The notes: generated by a model not told the origin, from the sequence alone. Numbered from the stretch's first letter, positions 8,776 through 16,862 are shown. The stretch is 38,916 nucleotides of DNA from Clostridiaceae bacterium (GCA_012840535.1 DULF01000184.1:1-38916); one strand, 5' to 3'. A program made the numbers and translations.

Positions 8776-8952
8776 CTATATTATTTTCAGTCTTTCAAGC
8801 TTTCCTGCCATTCTCCATACAGGAGAGCTTTGACCAACTCTTCTGAATGACTTTATAGCAAATCTTTTGCCTGTTCCCTCAATTATTGAGTTTACAGCGG
8901 CAGAAATTACTGCTATTAATTCATTTTCGCTTAAATTTTTTATTTTACTCAT
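8776..8952 (-). CDS. 58-aa OadG-like cytosolic peptide in carboxyltransferase operon
   Basis: A short gene with a strong ribosome site (AAGGAGGGTAT then ATG). The product begins MSKIKNLSENELIAVISAAV and ends in RRVGQSSPVWRMAGKLE. The pattern ELIAVISAA plus a downstream RR-x-G..SP.W..AG is the conserved cytosolic tail of sodium-pump decarboxylase gamma subunits (OadG). The N-terminal membrane helix of true OadG is missing. It sits between the carboxyltransferase (35 bp upstream) and the biotin carrier (55 bp downstream), which supports a scaffold role joining the subunits of a soluble complex. The family link is by eye and moderately strong; the role is inference. Confidence 0.82.
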   Translation of the reverse strand: MSKIKNLSENELIAVISAAVNSIIEGTGKRFAIKSFRRVGQSSPVWRMAGKLERLKII

Positions 8953-8987
8953 ATACCCTCCTTATTTATTGACAATTATCCGCAATT

Positions 8988-10538
8988 TTAAAGAGGAATA
9001 TTTCCATGCTTCTTGGAGGGCCTGCTTTCCCTCTTGCTTGCAAGCATTTCAAGTGCGCTTATTATTCTTACCCTTGTTGTAGCAGGTTCAATAACATCGT
9101 CAACATAACCTCTCGAAGCCGCAATATACGGATTCGAAAATTTCTCCCTGTATTCCTGGATTTTTTGGGTCCTTGTTGCTATAGGGTCTATAGCTTCTGA
9201 TATTTCCTTCCTGAATATTATGTTTGCAGCGCCATCAGGTCCCATTACAGCAATCTCAGCAGATGGCCATGCAAATACCATGTCAGCTCCAAGGTGCTTG
9301 CTGTTCATGGCAATGTAAGCACCGCCGTAAGCTTTTCTTACTATTACGTTTATTTTCGGAACAGTAGCTTCCGAGAAAGCATACAAAAGCTTGGCGCCAT
9401 GCCTGATTATTCCATTGTGCTCCTGGTCGACGCCTGGCAGGTATCCCGGTACATCTGTGAAAGTTATAACCGGTATATTAAATGCATCACAGAAACGCAC
9501 AAATCTCGCAGCTTTATCTGAAGAATTCACGTCAAGGGATCCTGCAAGGTATTTTGGTTGATTGGCTATTATTCCCACTGTGCTTCCGTTCATTCTTCCA
9601 AAGCCAATTATTATATTTTGAGCGAAATGTTTCTGGATTTCGAAGAAATCACCGTTGTCCAATACCCGGCAGATAATTTCTTTCATGTCATAAGGCTTGT
9701 TTGCTTCGTCAGGAATTATTTCATCCAGTTCTTCAATAATTCTGTTCATGTCATCTTCCGGCTGATAATACGGTGGATCGGAAAGATTATTATCAGGCAG
9801 GTAACTTAACAGTTTCTTGATTTGCTCTATGCATTCATCCTCGTTTGAACACTTAAAATGAGCAACTCCGCTTTTTGAATTATGCGTATCGGCTCCGCCA
9901 AGCTGTTCAAAAGTTACATCTTCTCCTGTAACTGCTTTGATCACCTGAGGGCCTGTAATGAACATTTGACTTGTTTTTTCAACCATGAAGACAAAGTCTG
10001 TTATTGCAGGCGAATAAACTGCCCCTCCTGCGCAAGGTCCCATTATAACAGAAATTTGAGGTATGACACCCGAAGCGAGGGTATTTCTGAAGAAAATATC
10101 TCCAAAACCGCTCAAAGCGTCAATGCCTTCCTCAATTCTGGCACCGCCTGAATCATTTATGCTGATAAACGGCGCACCCATTTTCATTGCCATGTCCATG
10201 ACTTTTGTAATTTTTTTTGCATGCATTTCACCCAGTGAACCGCCAATTACGGTAAAATCCTGTGAAGATGCAAACACAAGACGTCCGTCAATGCTTCCGT
10301 ATCCTGTAACAACTCCATCGCCCGGAATCTTTTTCTTTTGCATGTCAAATTCAATGCTTCTGGTCTCAACAAAAGGATCTATTTCTATGAAACTACCAGT
10401 ATCAAAGAGCTTTTTCAGTCTTTCTCGTGCTGTCATTTTGCCGGCTGCGTGCTGTTTTTCAATCTTTGCAGCTCCGCCACCCTGCTCAATCTTTTGCTTT
10501 CGGTTCCGGAGCTCGGTTAACTTGTCTGTTGTTGTCAT
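8988..10538 (-). CDS. Acyl-CoA carboxyltransferase beta subunit (MmdA/PccB/12S-like)
   Basis: This 516-aa crotonase-fold protein transfers a carboxyl group between biotin and an acyl-CoA such as propionyl- or acetyl-CoA. The N-terminal half has DFTVIGGSLGEMHAKKI, INDSGGARIEEGI and GPCAGGAVYSPA. The C-terminal half has FTDVPGYLPGVDQE, GAKLLYAFSEATVP and KAYGGAYIAM. Both oxyanion-hole glycine pairs are present, and the length is exactly that of MmdA/PccB subunits. It heads the four-gene operon and has a clear promoter. With the OadA-like subunit, biotin carrier and OadG-like peptide it would give methylmalonyl-CoA (or malonyl-CoA):pyruvate transcarboxylation. The exact acyl-CoA cannot be read from the sequence. 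Confidence 0.94.
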   Translation of the reverse strand: MTTTDKLTELRNRKQKIEQGGGAAKIEKQHAAGKMTARERLKKLFDTGSFIEIDPFVETRSIEFDMQKKKIPGDGVVTGYGSIDGRLVFASSQDFTVIGGSLGEMHAKKITKVMDMAMKMGAPFISINDSGGARIEEGIDALSGFGDIFFRNTLASGVIPQISVIMGPCAGGAVYSPAITDFVFMVEKTSQMFITGPQVIKAVTGEDVTFEQLGGADTHNSKSGVAHFKCSNEDECIEQIKKLLSYLPDNNLSDPPYYQPEDDMNRIIEELDEIIPDEANKPYDMKEIICRVLDNGDFFEIQKHFAQNIIIGFGRMNGSTVGIIANQPKYLAGSLDVNSSDKAARFVRFCDAFNIPVITFTDVPGYLPGVDQEHNGIIRHGAKLLYAFSEATVPKINVIVRKAYGGAYIAMNSKHLGADMVFAWPSAEIAVMGPDGAANIIFRKEISEAIDPIATRTQKIQEYREKFSNPYIAASRGYVDDVIEPATTRVRIISALEMLASKRESRPSKKHGNIPL

Positions 10539-10578
10539 TAGATTTTCACCCCATATTCTATAAAATTTATTAAATAAC

Positions 10579-10593
10579 TTGTTAAATTAACAA
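10579..10593. promoter_or_regulatory. Perfect 15-base palindrome in the leader of the carboxyltransferase operon
   Basis: TTGTTAAATTAACAA is a perfect palindrome about 30 bases downstream of the predicted start of transcription and 40 bases before the first gene. Its half-sites resemble those of the redox repressor Rex in clostridia, but the spacer is 3 bases shorter than the canonical site. It is a plausible operator for an unidentified repressor. Confidence 0.4.
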
Positions 10594-10630
10594 TAATATA
10601 ATTGCCTGGTGCATTGCGAAATTAGTTAAA

Positions 10631-10659
10631 ATTATATAACAAAAACGGTTTCAAAGCAA
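10631..10659 (-). promoter_or_regulatory. Sigma-A promoter of the carboxyltransferase operon
   Basis: On the minus strand TTGCTT is followed by 17 bases and TATAAT. Transcription would begin near 10624, giving a leader of about 85 bases before the first gene at 10538. Confidence 0.65.
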
Positions 10660-10673
10660 CTTGCCATTTTAAC

Positions 10674-11246
10674 TTATTTTTCAAATAGTTTTTCGATACA
10701 TACAAATATTGGAGGACAGTTTGCCTGGTTAACAAACTCTGTTTTAGCAACAGAAAACTGTTTACTGTCAATCCCGCTGAAAAATTTCATTAAGTAGTCT
10801 TTTTCTTCAAAGCCGCTGTCTCCTCCATAATATACTACTATGCTGATTATTCCGTTTACCACGAGAAGCTCCATTGCTTTTCCCACTGCTTCTGCCGTAG
10901 TTTCTCCCCTGGTTGCAATGCTGTGGTATCCTCCGGGAAGGTACCCCAGATTGAACATAACTGCCTTCACTTTCTCTTTAACATATAAGTCAAGATTCTG
11001 ATGCCCGTCTTTGATTATTTTTACCCTATCCTGATAATTTCTCTCAACAACTTTTTTATATGTATTGCTTATAGCTTGATCCTGTATATCAAATGAATAT
11101 ACCCTTCCCCCTTCCCCAACAAGCGATGCGAGAAATACCGTATCGTTGCCGTTTCCTGCGGTAGCATCAATAACTACGTCTCCTGGCAGGACAACCTTTG
11201 AAACCATTTCGTGGGACATGGCGAGTGAATTTTTCAATACACTCAT
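10674..11246 (-). CDS. mnmM: Class I SAM methyltransferase, MnmM (YtqB) family
   Basis: MnmM methylates 5-aminomethyl-2-thiouridine at the wobble position of certain tRNAs. The 190-aa protein has the SAM-binding glycine motif DATAGNGNDT (27-36), the acidic loop FDIQDQA and the family signatures NLGYLPGGYHSI and YYGGDSGFEE. It ends in NCPPIFVCIEK. Length and motifs match YtqB of Bacillus. Its ATG overlaps the agmatinase stop by 4 bp (ATGA), so it is translated from the same mRNA. The family assignment is strong; the tRNA activity is transferred from the Bacillus homologue. Confidence 0.88.
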   Translation of the reverse strand: MSVLKNSLAMSHEMVSKVVLPGDVVIDATAGNGNDTVFLASLVGEGGRVYSFDIQDQAISNTYKKVVERNYQDRVKIIKDGHQNLDLYVKEKVKAVMFNLGYLPGGYHSIATRGETTAEAVGKAMELLVVNGIISIVVYYGGDSGFEEKDYLMKFFSGIDSKQFSVAKTEFVNQANCPPIFVCIEKLFEK

Positions 11247-12109
11247 AATATCATTAATACCTCCCTTATAATTTTGGCTGCGAGCAAAGCTGTCCTGTCA
11301 GATATATCGTAGGGCGGTGAAACCTCTACTATATCAAAACCTACGATATTCAATTCTTTAAGAAGTCCTACCGTCTGAAGCATTTCATTTGAACTTATGC
11401 CACCCGGTTCAGGTGTGCCGGTACCATTTGCAAAAGCCGGATCGACAACATCAATGTCTAAGGTAACGTATACCGGGTAACCTTTTAAATCAGCCAGTAC
11501 TGATTTCAGTGGTTGAAAGACGTCAAATTTAAACAAATTGGTGTTTTCCCTAGCATAATCAAATTCTTCCTTCGTGCCTGAACGAATACCGAATTGGAAT
11601 ATTCTCTTGCCTTGCATGAAATCTGTCAGTCTTCTGACAGCTGAAGCATGGGAATTTGGACAGCCAAGGTAATCGCTTCTTAAATCAGCGTGCGCGTCAA
11701 ATTGTATAACAATGAGGTCGTCGCCGTATTTATCGTATACTGATTTTATAACCGGTACGCTGATTAAATGCTCTCCACCAATAAAAAAAGGGGTTTTACT
11801 ATCATCCAGTATTTCTTTTGCAGCCTTTGAAATTATACATAAGCTTTCATCCACATTTCCAAAAGGTATATCGAGGTCACCGCTGTCATAAAAACGCACG
11901 TCCTTAAGACTTTTATCAAGATAAACGCTATACTCTTCCAGCCCGACAGAAACATGCCTTATTTTTTGCGGCGCAAATCTGGATCCAGGTTTAAAACTGC
12001 TGGTAAAATCCATGGGCACTCCTACTAATATTACAGAGGCGCTCCGGTAATCTTCACCACTGGACATAAATTTGGTTGTAAGAGTCAAACCTCCGCCTTT
12101 TAATGACAT
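11243..12109 (-). CDS. speB: Agmatinase/arginase-family ureohydrolase
   Basis: It hydrolyses agmatine to putrescine and urea in polyamine synthesis, using a two-manganese centre. Metal ligands are visible in GGEHLI, DAHADLR and DIDVVDPAFANGTGTPEPGG, the three hallmark boxes of the family. The open frame extends to an ATG at 12157, but the predicted transcription start falls there. The ATG at 12109 has AAAGGTG upstream and leaves a 288-aa protein of normal length. It overlaps mnmM by 4 bp. No arginine decarboxylase gene lies in the window. Arginase or formiminoglutamase specificity cannot be excluded, but the TGTPEPGG box favours agmatinase. Confidence 0.92.
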   Translation of the reverse strand: MSLKGGGLTLTTKFMSSGEDYRSASVILVGVPMDFTSSFKPGSRFAPQKIRHVSVGLEEYSVYLDKSLKDVRFYDSGDLDIPFGNVDESLCIISKAAKEILDDSKTPFFIGGEHLISVPVIKSVYDKYGDDLIVIQFDAHADLRSDYLGCPNSHASAVRRLTDFMQGKRIFQFGIRSGTKEEFDYARENTNLFKFDVFQPLKSVLADLKGYPVYVTLDIDVVDPAFANGTGTPEPGGISSNEMLQTVGLLKELNIVGFDIVEVSPPYDISDRTALLAAKIIREVLMIL

Positions 12110-12162
12110 AACAATAAAACACACCTTTATTGATAATTTGTTTAAAAATGCGTACATAATTT

Positions 12163-12191
12163 ATTTTATAGTTAAAATAACACTTTGTCAA
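12163..12191 (-). promoter_or_regulatory. Sigma-A promoter of speB-mnmM
   Basis: On the minus strand TTGACA, 17 bases, then TAAAAT. Transcription would start near 12156, which rules against translation from the ATG at 12157 and supports the one at 12109. Confidence 0.75.
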
Positions 12192-12274
12192 AAAAATAAT
12201 TTATGTTTAAGTATTAATATCAGGTAATAAAAATGAATATAAGAAACTGAAATGCGAAATTTTGGCAGCAGATT

Positions 12275-13000
12275 CTAAACTGGCTTTGCATAATTTTTTA
12301 GAGCCTTTACTTCCTGTTCTGTCAAATGCCTCCATTTTCCTTCTTCGAGATCACCTAATTTAAGGGGGCCTATAGCAATTCGTTTCAGCTTTAATACAGG
12401 ATGTCCTATAGCTTTGCACATTTTTCTTACCTGTCTGTTTTTGCCCTCATGGATAGTTATTTCAACAGTTGAAGTGTTGTCAGTAATGTTTATTATCCTT
12501 AATTTGGCAGGAGAAGTAATGTAATTATCAATTTTTATACCTTTTTTAAATGCTTTAATCTTATCTTTGCTTACAGCCCCTTTTACTACCACTGAATATA
12601 CTTTGTCTATTTCACTAGACGGGTGAGTAAGGACATAAGCAAATTCACCGTCATTTGTCAGTAAAATTAATCCCGATGTATCATAATCCAGCCTTCCGAC
12701 CGGATATATTCTTTCCTTTACATCCTTGACAAGGTCAAGTACGGTTTTTCTTCCAAACTGGTCTTTTGCGGAACTTATATATCCAACAGGCTTGTTAAGC
12801 ATAATGTAAACTTTTTTTTCTTCCAGATTGACTTTTTTCCCGTCTACCTCAACTACGTCACCGGAAGATACCTTGACGCCCATATCTTTTATCCTTACAC
12901 CGTTGACGCAAACCCGTCCCTGGGCTATTAACTCTTCGGCCTTACGCCTTGAAGCTATACCGGCGTGTGACAAGAACTTTTGTAGCCTCATTTTGCACAT
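12275..13000 (-). CDS. rluB: 23S rRNA pseudouridine synthase, RluB/RsuA family
   Basis: It converts a uridine of large-subunit rRNA to pseudouridine. An S4 RNA-binding domain starts at MRLQKFLSHAGIASRRKAEE and is followed by the catalytic domain. VGRLDYDTSGLILLTNDG carries the catalytic Asp, about residue 105 from the chosen start, and EGKNRQVRKMC is the RsuA/RluB/E/F family motif. The open frame reaches back to 13075, but the promoter at 13087-13115 would begin transcription near 13080, leaving almost no leader. ATG at 13000 has AAAGG about 11 bases upstream, and 12991 is the next choice. The gene is separate from gerW upstream, which ends in a terminator. Confidence 0.92.
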   Translation of the reverse strand: MCKMRLQKFLSHAGIASRRKAEELIAQGRVCVNGVRIKDMGVKVSSGDVVEVDGKKVNLEEKKVYIMLNKPVGYISSAKDQFGRKTVLDLVKDVKERIYPVGRLDYDTSGLILLTNDGEFAYVLTHPSSEIDKVYSVVVKGAVSKDKIKAFKKGIKIDNYITSPAKLRIINITDNTSTVEITIHEGKNRQVRKMCKAIGHPVLKLKRIAIGPLKLGDLEEGKWRHLTEQEVKALKNYAKPV

Positions 13001-13086
13001 GCTTAACCCGACCTTTCCGGCTGCCAAACCTTCTAAACGCCATGCAGCTTGGATTGCCGATGAATGGAACATCACACTATATTAAA

Positions 13087-13115
13087 ATGATATACTAAAA
13101 AAAACAGTTTCTCAA
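13087..13115 (-). promoter_or_regulatory. Predicted sigma-A promoter of rluB
   Basis: On the minus strand TTGAGA, 17 bases, then TATCAT, placed directly after the gerW terminator. It fits a separate transcription unit for rluB. Confidence 0.5.
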
Positions 13116-13118
13116 TAC

Positions 13119-13149
13119 ATAAAAAAAGTGGGGTATATCTATCCCACTT
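13119..13149 (-). terminator. Terminator of the trpS-scpAB-gerW operon
   Basis: On the minus strand AAGTGGG pairs with CCCACTT and is followed by seven or eight T residues. The left arm overlaps the gerW stop region, so the hairpin forms immediately at the end of the gene. Confidence 0.85.
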
Positions 13150-13627
13150 ATTCCGTCTCTTTTGTTACTTTTTCGGAGTTTTCTCCGTTCTTGATTTCCT
13201 TCTTGACAACAACCTTTTTCTTTACTGCTTCTTCAGCCTTATTAACTATATCTGGTATCAGATCCAGTACTTTATCAAGGGTTGCGTTCACATTAACCGG
13301 AAGCAGTTTTATATGTCCCTGGCCAACTACCAAAAAAGCAACGGGATTTATACTGACACCTGCACCGCTGCCTCCTGCAAAAGGAAACTTCATTGACTTT
13401 GAATTTGAATTTTCCTCATCCTGTTCACGGTTTTTATCTTCTGAAAAGCCAGGCCTATTATATTCTCCTCCTCCTGCAGCAAAACCAAAGCTGACTTTTG
13501 AAATAGGTATTATCACGCTTCCGTCGGGAGTTTGAACAGCATCACCGACAATTGTATTTACATCGACCATCTCTTTTATACTTTCCATTGCGGTTGTCAT
13601 GAGTCCTTCTATCGGATGCTCAGCCAC
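13148..13627 (-). CDS. gerW: Spore protein GerW (YtfJ) family
   Basis: GerW is a sporulation protein needed for efficient germination in Bacillus; its homologues are widespread in endospore formers. The diagnostic start EHPIEGLMTTAMESIKEMV, the run GDAVQTPDGSVIIPISKVS, then FGFAAGGGEY and a later GGSGAGVSINPVAFLVVG are all present. The C-terminal quarter is Lys- and Glu-rich. The open frame extends four codons further, but GTG at 13627 places the protein start where homologues begin and has GGTGG upstream. It overlaps the end of the DUF2953 gene by 8 bp, the same pairing as ytfI-ytfJ in Bacillus. A terminator follows directly. Confidence 0.92.
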   Translation of the reverse strand: MAEHPIEGLMTTAMESIKEMVDVNTIVGDAVQTPDGSVIIPISKVSFGFAAGGGEYNRPGFSEDKNREQDEENSNSKSMKFPFAGGSGAGVSINPVAFLVVGQGHIKLLPVNVNATLDKVLDLIPDIVNKAEEAVKKKVVVKKEIKNGENSEKVTKETE

Positions 13628-14285
13628 TAAAATCACCACCCATTGATCTTTTTGATTTTGATTTGAACTTCTTCTTTATATGGTTATAAAGATGCCCTAT
13701 ACCTACTCTTATAATATGGACAAATCTAATGGCAAATATGCAATAAAAATCAACTTTGAACTCCTTATTGCTGAAATTTGTTTTGACGTTTATGTGCTTC
13801 TTATAGGATATAAACTTATTTGACAGGTATGAATCAAGAATGCCAATGATAGACCATACCATACCTCCAATCAGCCCGGTCAGGGCTGCATCATCCGTGC
13901 CTATTACAACATTAAGGCGCAACTCTTTAAGTCTTGACCTGTTCCACAGGTACTGAAGCATCACAAGATTGACGCTGTTTGATTCCTTAAAATATTTATA
14001 TCTTCTGATAAATTCTCTTATGGATAAAAATTTTTTCTCTTTTCTGCTTGTTTTTTCACTTTTGCCTCTTTTTGCAACCAGTAACGACTTAATACCAAAA
14101 TTTTTAAAATCAATCAAAGGAATTTCATATTTGTATTTCAGTATTTGGCCAAATGAAAAAATAGATATAATCAAATTATCCAGTTTTTTATCCTTATTAT
14201 ATTCGAATACTACATACCCGTTCGTCAATAAAAACAGCAAGGCCAAAGTCAAAATTACAATAAAAAAAATAACTAAATAGCGCAT
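13620..14285 (-). CDS. DUF2953 membrane-anchored protein (YtfI-like)
   Basis: This 221-aa protein has an N-terminal membrane helix (RYLVIFFIVILTLALLFLL) and a conserved C-terminal part. GTDDAALTGLIGGMVWSI followed by NVKTNFSNKEFKVDF is the DUF2953 signature. Its function is unknown. In Bacillus the equivalent ytfI is next to ytfJ (gerW) and expressed in the forespore, and the overlap with gerW here supports the same coupling. The GTG at 14291 is possible, but ATG at 14285 sits 5-6 bases after GGGGTG. The middle of the protein (60-110) is strongly basic. Confidence 0.85.
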   Translation of the reverse strand: MRYLVIFFIVILTLALLFLLTNGYVVFEYNKDKKLDNLIISIFSFGQILKYKYEIPLIDFKNFGIKSLLVAKRGKSEKTSRKEKKFLSIREFIRRYKYFKESNSVNLVMLQYLWNRSRLKELRLNVVIGTDDAALTGLIGGMVWSIIGILDSYLSNKFISYKKHINVKTNFSNKEFKVDFYCIFAIRFVHIIRVGIGHLYNHIKKKFKSKSKRSMGGDFSG

Positions 14286-14347
14286 TATCACACCCCATTT
14301 AGTTATTTTTTCCTTAAATAATCATTAAGATACATATTGATGCTGTG

Positions 14348-14926
14348 TTATTTTTCACTGTTGATATTGTTAAGGTTTTCCCGAAGGTTTTCCTGGACAA
14401 GCAATATTTCATTGCCTTCCAGGGAAGGCAGCTCGTTTTTTGACTTAAAGCCAAAACTTCTTAAAAAGTCTTCTGTTGTATCATATAGTACAGGCTTTCC
14501 GGGTGCATCGAGACGGCCTGTTTCTTTTATCAGGTTCCTTTCAAGCAGCCTTGCTAATGCGCTGTCGGAGTTAACGCCTCTTATTTGTTCAATCTTAGCC
14601 CGTGTAACAGGTCCCATATAAGCAATAATTGCAAGAACTTCATAAGCTGCCTGTGAAAGCCCCTGTTTATGCCTGGGTTCAAAGAGCTTTTTAACATAAT
14701 CATAGTTTTCAGGGTTTGTGCATAATTGATAGCCGTTATCTATTTCTCTTATAATGATGCCCCGGTTTGAATTTCGAAATTTGTCCATCATATTTTGCAA
14801 TATGAGTTTTAATGTTTTCTTATCGATTTCAAGAATCTCAGACAATTTATCAAGAGGAACCCTGTCACCTGCAGCGAACAGCAAACTTTCAAGGGCAGAT
14901 TCAATTTCTTGTAGTTCCATTTTCAA
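14348..14926 (-). CDS. scpB: Segregation and condensation protein B
   Basis: ScpB is a winged-helix partner of ScpA in the SMC condensin that organises and separates chromosomes. The 192-aa protein opens with ELQEIESALESLLFAAGD and has tandem winged helices. Family motifs are NRGIIIREIDNGYQLCTNPE, LSQAAYEVLAIIAYMGPVTR and IEQIRGVNSDSALARLLERN, then RLDAPGKPVLYDTTEDFL. The start may be TTG at 14926, 8 bases after GGAGGT, or ATG two codons later. The frame overlaps scpA by 26 bp, the usual translational coupling. Confidence 0.95.
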   Translation of the reverse strand: MKMELQEIESALESLLFAAGDRVPLDKLSEILEIDKKTLKLILQNMMDKFRNSNRGIIIREIDNGYQLCTNPENYDYVKKLFEPRHKQGLSQAAYEVLAIIAYMGPVTRAKIEQIRGVNSDSALARLLERNLIKETGRLDAPGKPVLYDTTEDFLRSFGFKSKNELPSLEGNEILLVQENLRENLNNINSEK

Positions 14927-15719
14927 CTATTGCAACCTCCGATTCAATATTCTCCTGTCTGTCTGCTCTATAAACAAGTATCTTTGAAAATTGTTTCTTT
15001 TGAAAAATTTTTACCTTTTTTAGTTTTGCCAGCTCCAAAATAGCAAGGAAACCAGTTACTACCTCAGTTTTAGATCTTTTTTTAAGAGAAAACAATTCAG
15101 TAAATTGAAAAAACGTTCTTTTAAAAAGCATTCTTACAACTTCGTACATTTTGCTTTTTAATGAAACTTTCTCATGCGGTATTATTCTTGAAAACTCTCC
15201 TGCGTTTTTATTAATCTTGCTTGCATTCCTTTGAAGCAGCCCGATATACGTTCTTCTAAGCTCTTCTGCAGACAACTCCAGCGTTTCATTTTCATATCCA
15301 TGTTCAAATTCAAAATGTTCAGGTGGTTTATAGAACGCTTTATTCCATTGCAATTCCCTTTCTTTAAGAGTTAGGGCCAAATCCTTGTACTTTTTATATT
15401 CAACGAGCTTTAAGACAAGTTCTTCTCTTGGGTCGTCTTCTTCATCGTTCTCCACCTTTTTATCCTTATCCGGTAAAAGCATCCTGGATTTGATATGCAG
15501 GAGGGTGGACGCCATTACGAGAAATTCGCTGGCAAATTCGAGGTCCAACTCCTGCATGTCGGATAAATAATCCAGATACTGATCTGTTATTTCGCTAATA
15601 GGAATATCGTATATATTTATTTGATTTTTCTCTATCAGGTGAAACAATAAATCAAAAGGTCCTTCAAAGTTTTGTATTTTTATTTTATACCCTTTAGCTT
15701 GTGTACCTTCTAAATCCAA
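14901..15719 (-). CDS. scpA: Segregation and condensation protein A (kleisin)
   Basis: ScpA is the kleisin that bridges SMC heads and binds ScpB. The conserved kleisin N-terminus reads IQNFEGPFDLLFHLIEKNQI, then DIPISEITDQYLDYL, and SEFLVMASTLLHIKSRMLLP. The C-terminal winged helix (about 200-265) contains VVTGFLAILELAKLKKVKIF. The frame runs back to a TTG at 15749 inside the trpS end, but TTG at 15719 follows GGGGG by 9 bases and gives 272 aa, nearer the family length; either start is possible. It directly follows trpS. Confidence 0.95.
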   Translation of the reverse strand: MDLEGTQAKGYKIKIQNFEGPFDLLFHLIEKNQINIYDIPISEITDQYLDYLSDMQELDLEFASEFLVMASTLLHIKSRMLLPDKDKKVENDEEDDPREELVLKLVEYKKYKDLALTLKERELQWNKAFYKPPEHFEFEHGYENETLELSAEELRRTYIGLLQRNASKINKNAGEFSRIIPHEKVSLKSKMYEVVRMLFKRTFFQFTELFSLKKRSKTEVVTGFLAILELAKLKKVKIFQKKQFSKILVYRADRQENIESEVAIVENGTTRN

Positions 15720-15742
15720 AATACTTATCCCCCAATTGCATA

Positions 15743-16729
15743 TCACCAATCAATATCCATTGCTTTTCTTACGTCTTCCATTGTCTTACGGGCGACTTTT
15801 CTCGCGTTTTCATTTCCATTCTCAATGACTTCGCGTATTATGCCGGGATTTTTTAATAACTCCTGTCTTTTCTCATAAATCGGAGTCATATATTCCACAA
15901 CTTTGTTTGCCAGATTCCGTTTGCACTGTACACAACCTATCTTCCCTCCACGGCACTGCTGTTCGATTTCAGGGACTTCTTCTTCATTAAATACTTTGTG
16001 GAAGGCATATACAGCGCAAACTTCAGGATGGCCGGGATCATCCTTGCGTATTCTGGCCGGATCAGTTATCATTGAGCTTACTTTCTTTCTTATTGTATCA
16101 GGATCATCTGAAAGAGCAATAGTATTGCCATAACTTTTGCTCATTTTCCTCCCGTCAAGTCCCGGCAATACCTTTGCCTTGGTCAGCAAAGGCTGGGGTT
16201 CGGGAAATACTTCTTTATAAAGATAATTAAAACGCCTTGCAATTTCCCTTGCCAGTTCAAGGTGCGGAAGCTGGTCCTCACCAACGGGTACGAAATCTGC
16301 TTTGTAAATCAGTATATCTGCCGTCATGAGGCATGGATAACCGAGAAATCCATAAGTTGTAATATTTTTGTCCTTTATCTGGGCAATCTGGTCCTTATAA
16401 GTCGGGCACCTGAACAGCCATGAAGAAGGAGTTATCATTGAAAACAACAAATGCAGCTCAGCGTGTTCCTTAATTGAAGATTGCAGGAATATTGTACATT
16501 TTTCAGGGTCAAGTCCTGCGCTAAGCCAATCTATAACAACTTCATTTATATTGTTTTTTATTTCGGAAGTATCTTCATATCCCGTTGTAAGAGCATGCCA
16601 GTCAGCTACAAAGAAAAAGCATTTGTATTCTTCCTGCAGCTTTATCCAGTTCTCAAGAGCGCCAAAATAGTTCCCCAAGTGAAGCGACCCTGTTGGCCTC
16701 ATACCACTTAATATTACCTTGTCTTTCAT
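15743..16729 (-). CDS. trpS: Tryptophan--tRNA ligase
   Basis: It charges tRNA-Trp, whose gene lies 18 kb away in this window. Class I synthetase motifs are RPTGSLHLGNYFG (HIGH) and KMSKSYGN (KMSKS). GFLGYPCLMTADILIYKAD and GEDQLPHLELAREIARRFN are typical TrpRS segments. The 328-aa length is normal for bacterial TrpRS. ATG at 16729 has AGGAG about 11 bases upstream; a TTG one codon earlier is less likely. The leader is only about 30 bases, so there is no room for a T-box. A cysteine set (CRGGKIGCVQCKR) near residue 262 is seen in some clostridial TrpRS and could bind metal. Confidence 0.96.
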   Translation of the reverse strand: MKDKVILSGMRPTGSLHLGNYFGALENWIKLQEEYKCFFFVADWHALTTGYEDTSEIKNNINEVVIDWLSAGLDPEKCTIFLQSSIKEHAELHLLFSMITPSSWLFRCPTYKDQIAQIKDKNITTYGFLGYPCLMTADILIYKADFVPVGEDQLPHLELAREIARRFNYLYKEVFPEPQPLLTKAKVLPGLDGRKMSKSYGNTIALSDDPDTIRKKVSSMITDPARIRKDDPGHPEVCAVYAFHKVFNEEEVPEIEQQCRGGKIGCVQCKRNLANKVVEYMTPIYEKRQELLKNPGIIREVIENGNENARKVARKTMEDVRKAMDIDW

Positions 16730-16765
16730 CAACTGTTCACTCTCCTGTAGTGTATACTCTTTCTT

Positions 16766-16795
16766 ATATTAGCATAATAATTATTGTACATACAA
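16766..16795 (-). promoter_or_regulatory. Possible promoter of trpS operon
   Basis: On the minus strand TTGTAT, 18 bases, then TAATAT. It lies about 40 bases upstream of the trpS start and diverges from the promoter of the site-2 protease gene. The match is moderate. Confidence 0.4.
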
Positions 16796-16833
16796 TATTA
16801 TCTATTAATTTGTTCTTTTATTGAGATATACCC

Positions 16834-16862
16834 TGGACAATATAAACGGGGTTTGATAAAAT
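16834..16862 (+). promoter_or_regulatory. Predicted sigma-A promoter of the M50 protease gene
   Basis: TGGACA, 17 bases, then TAAAAT on the plus strand. Transcription would begin near 16869, with the ribosome site GGAGGT at 16887-16892 and the ATG at 16896. Confidence 0.6.

Noticed and set aside
10579-10593. Canonical Rex operator
   Set aside because: Half-sites fit, but the clostridial Rex site needs a spacer 3 bases longer; kept only as an unassigned palindrome.
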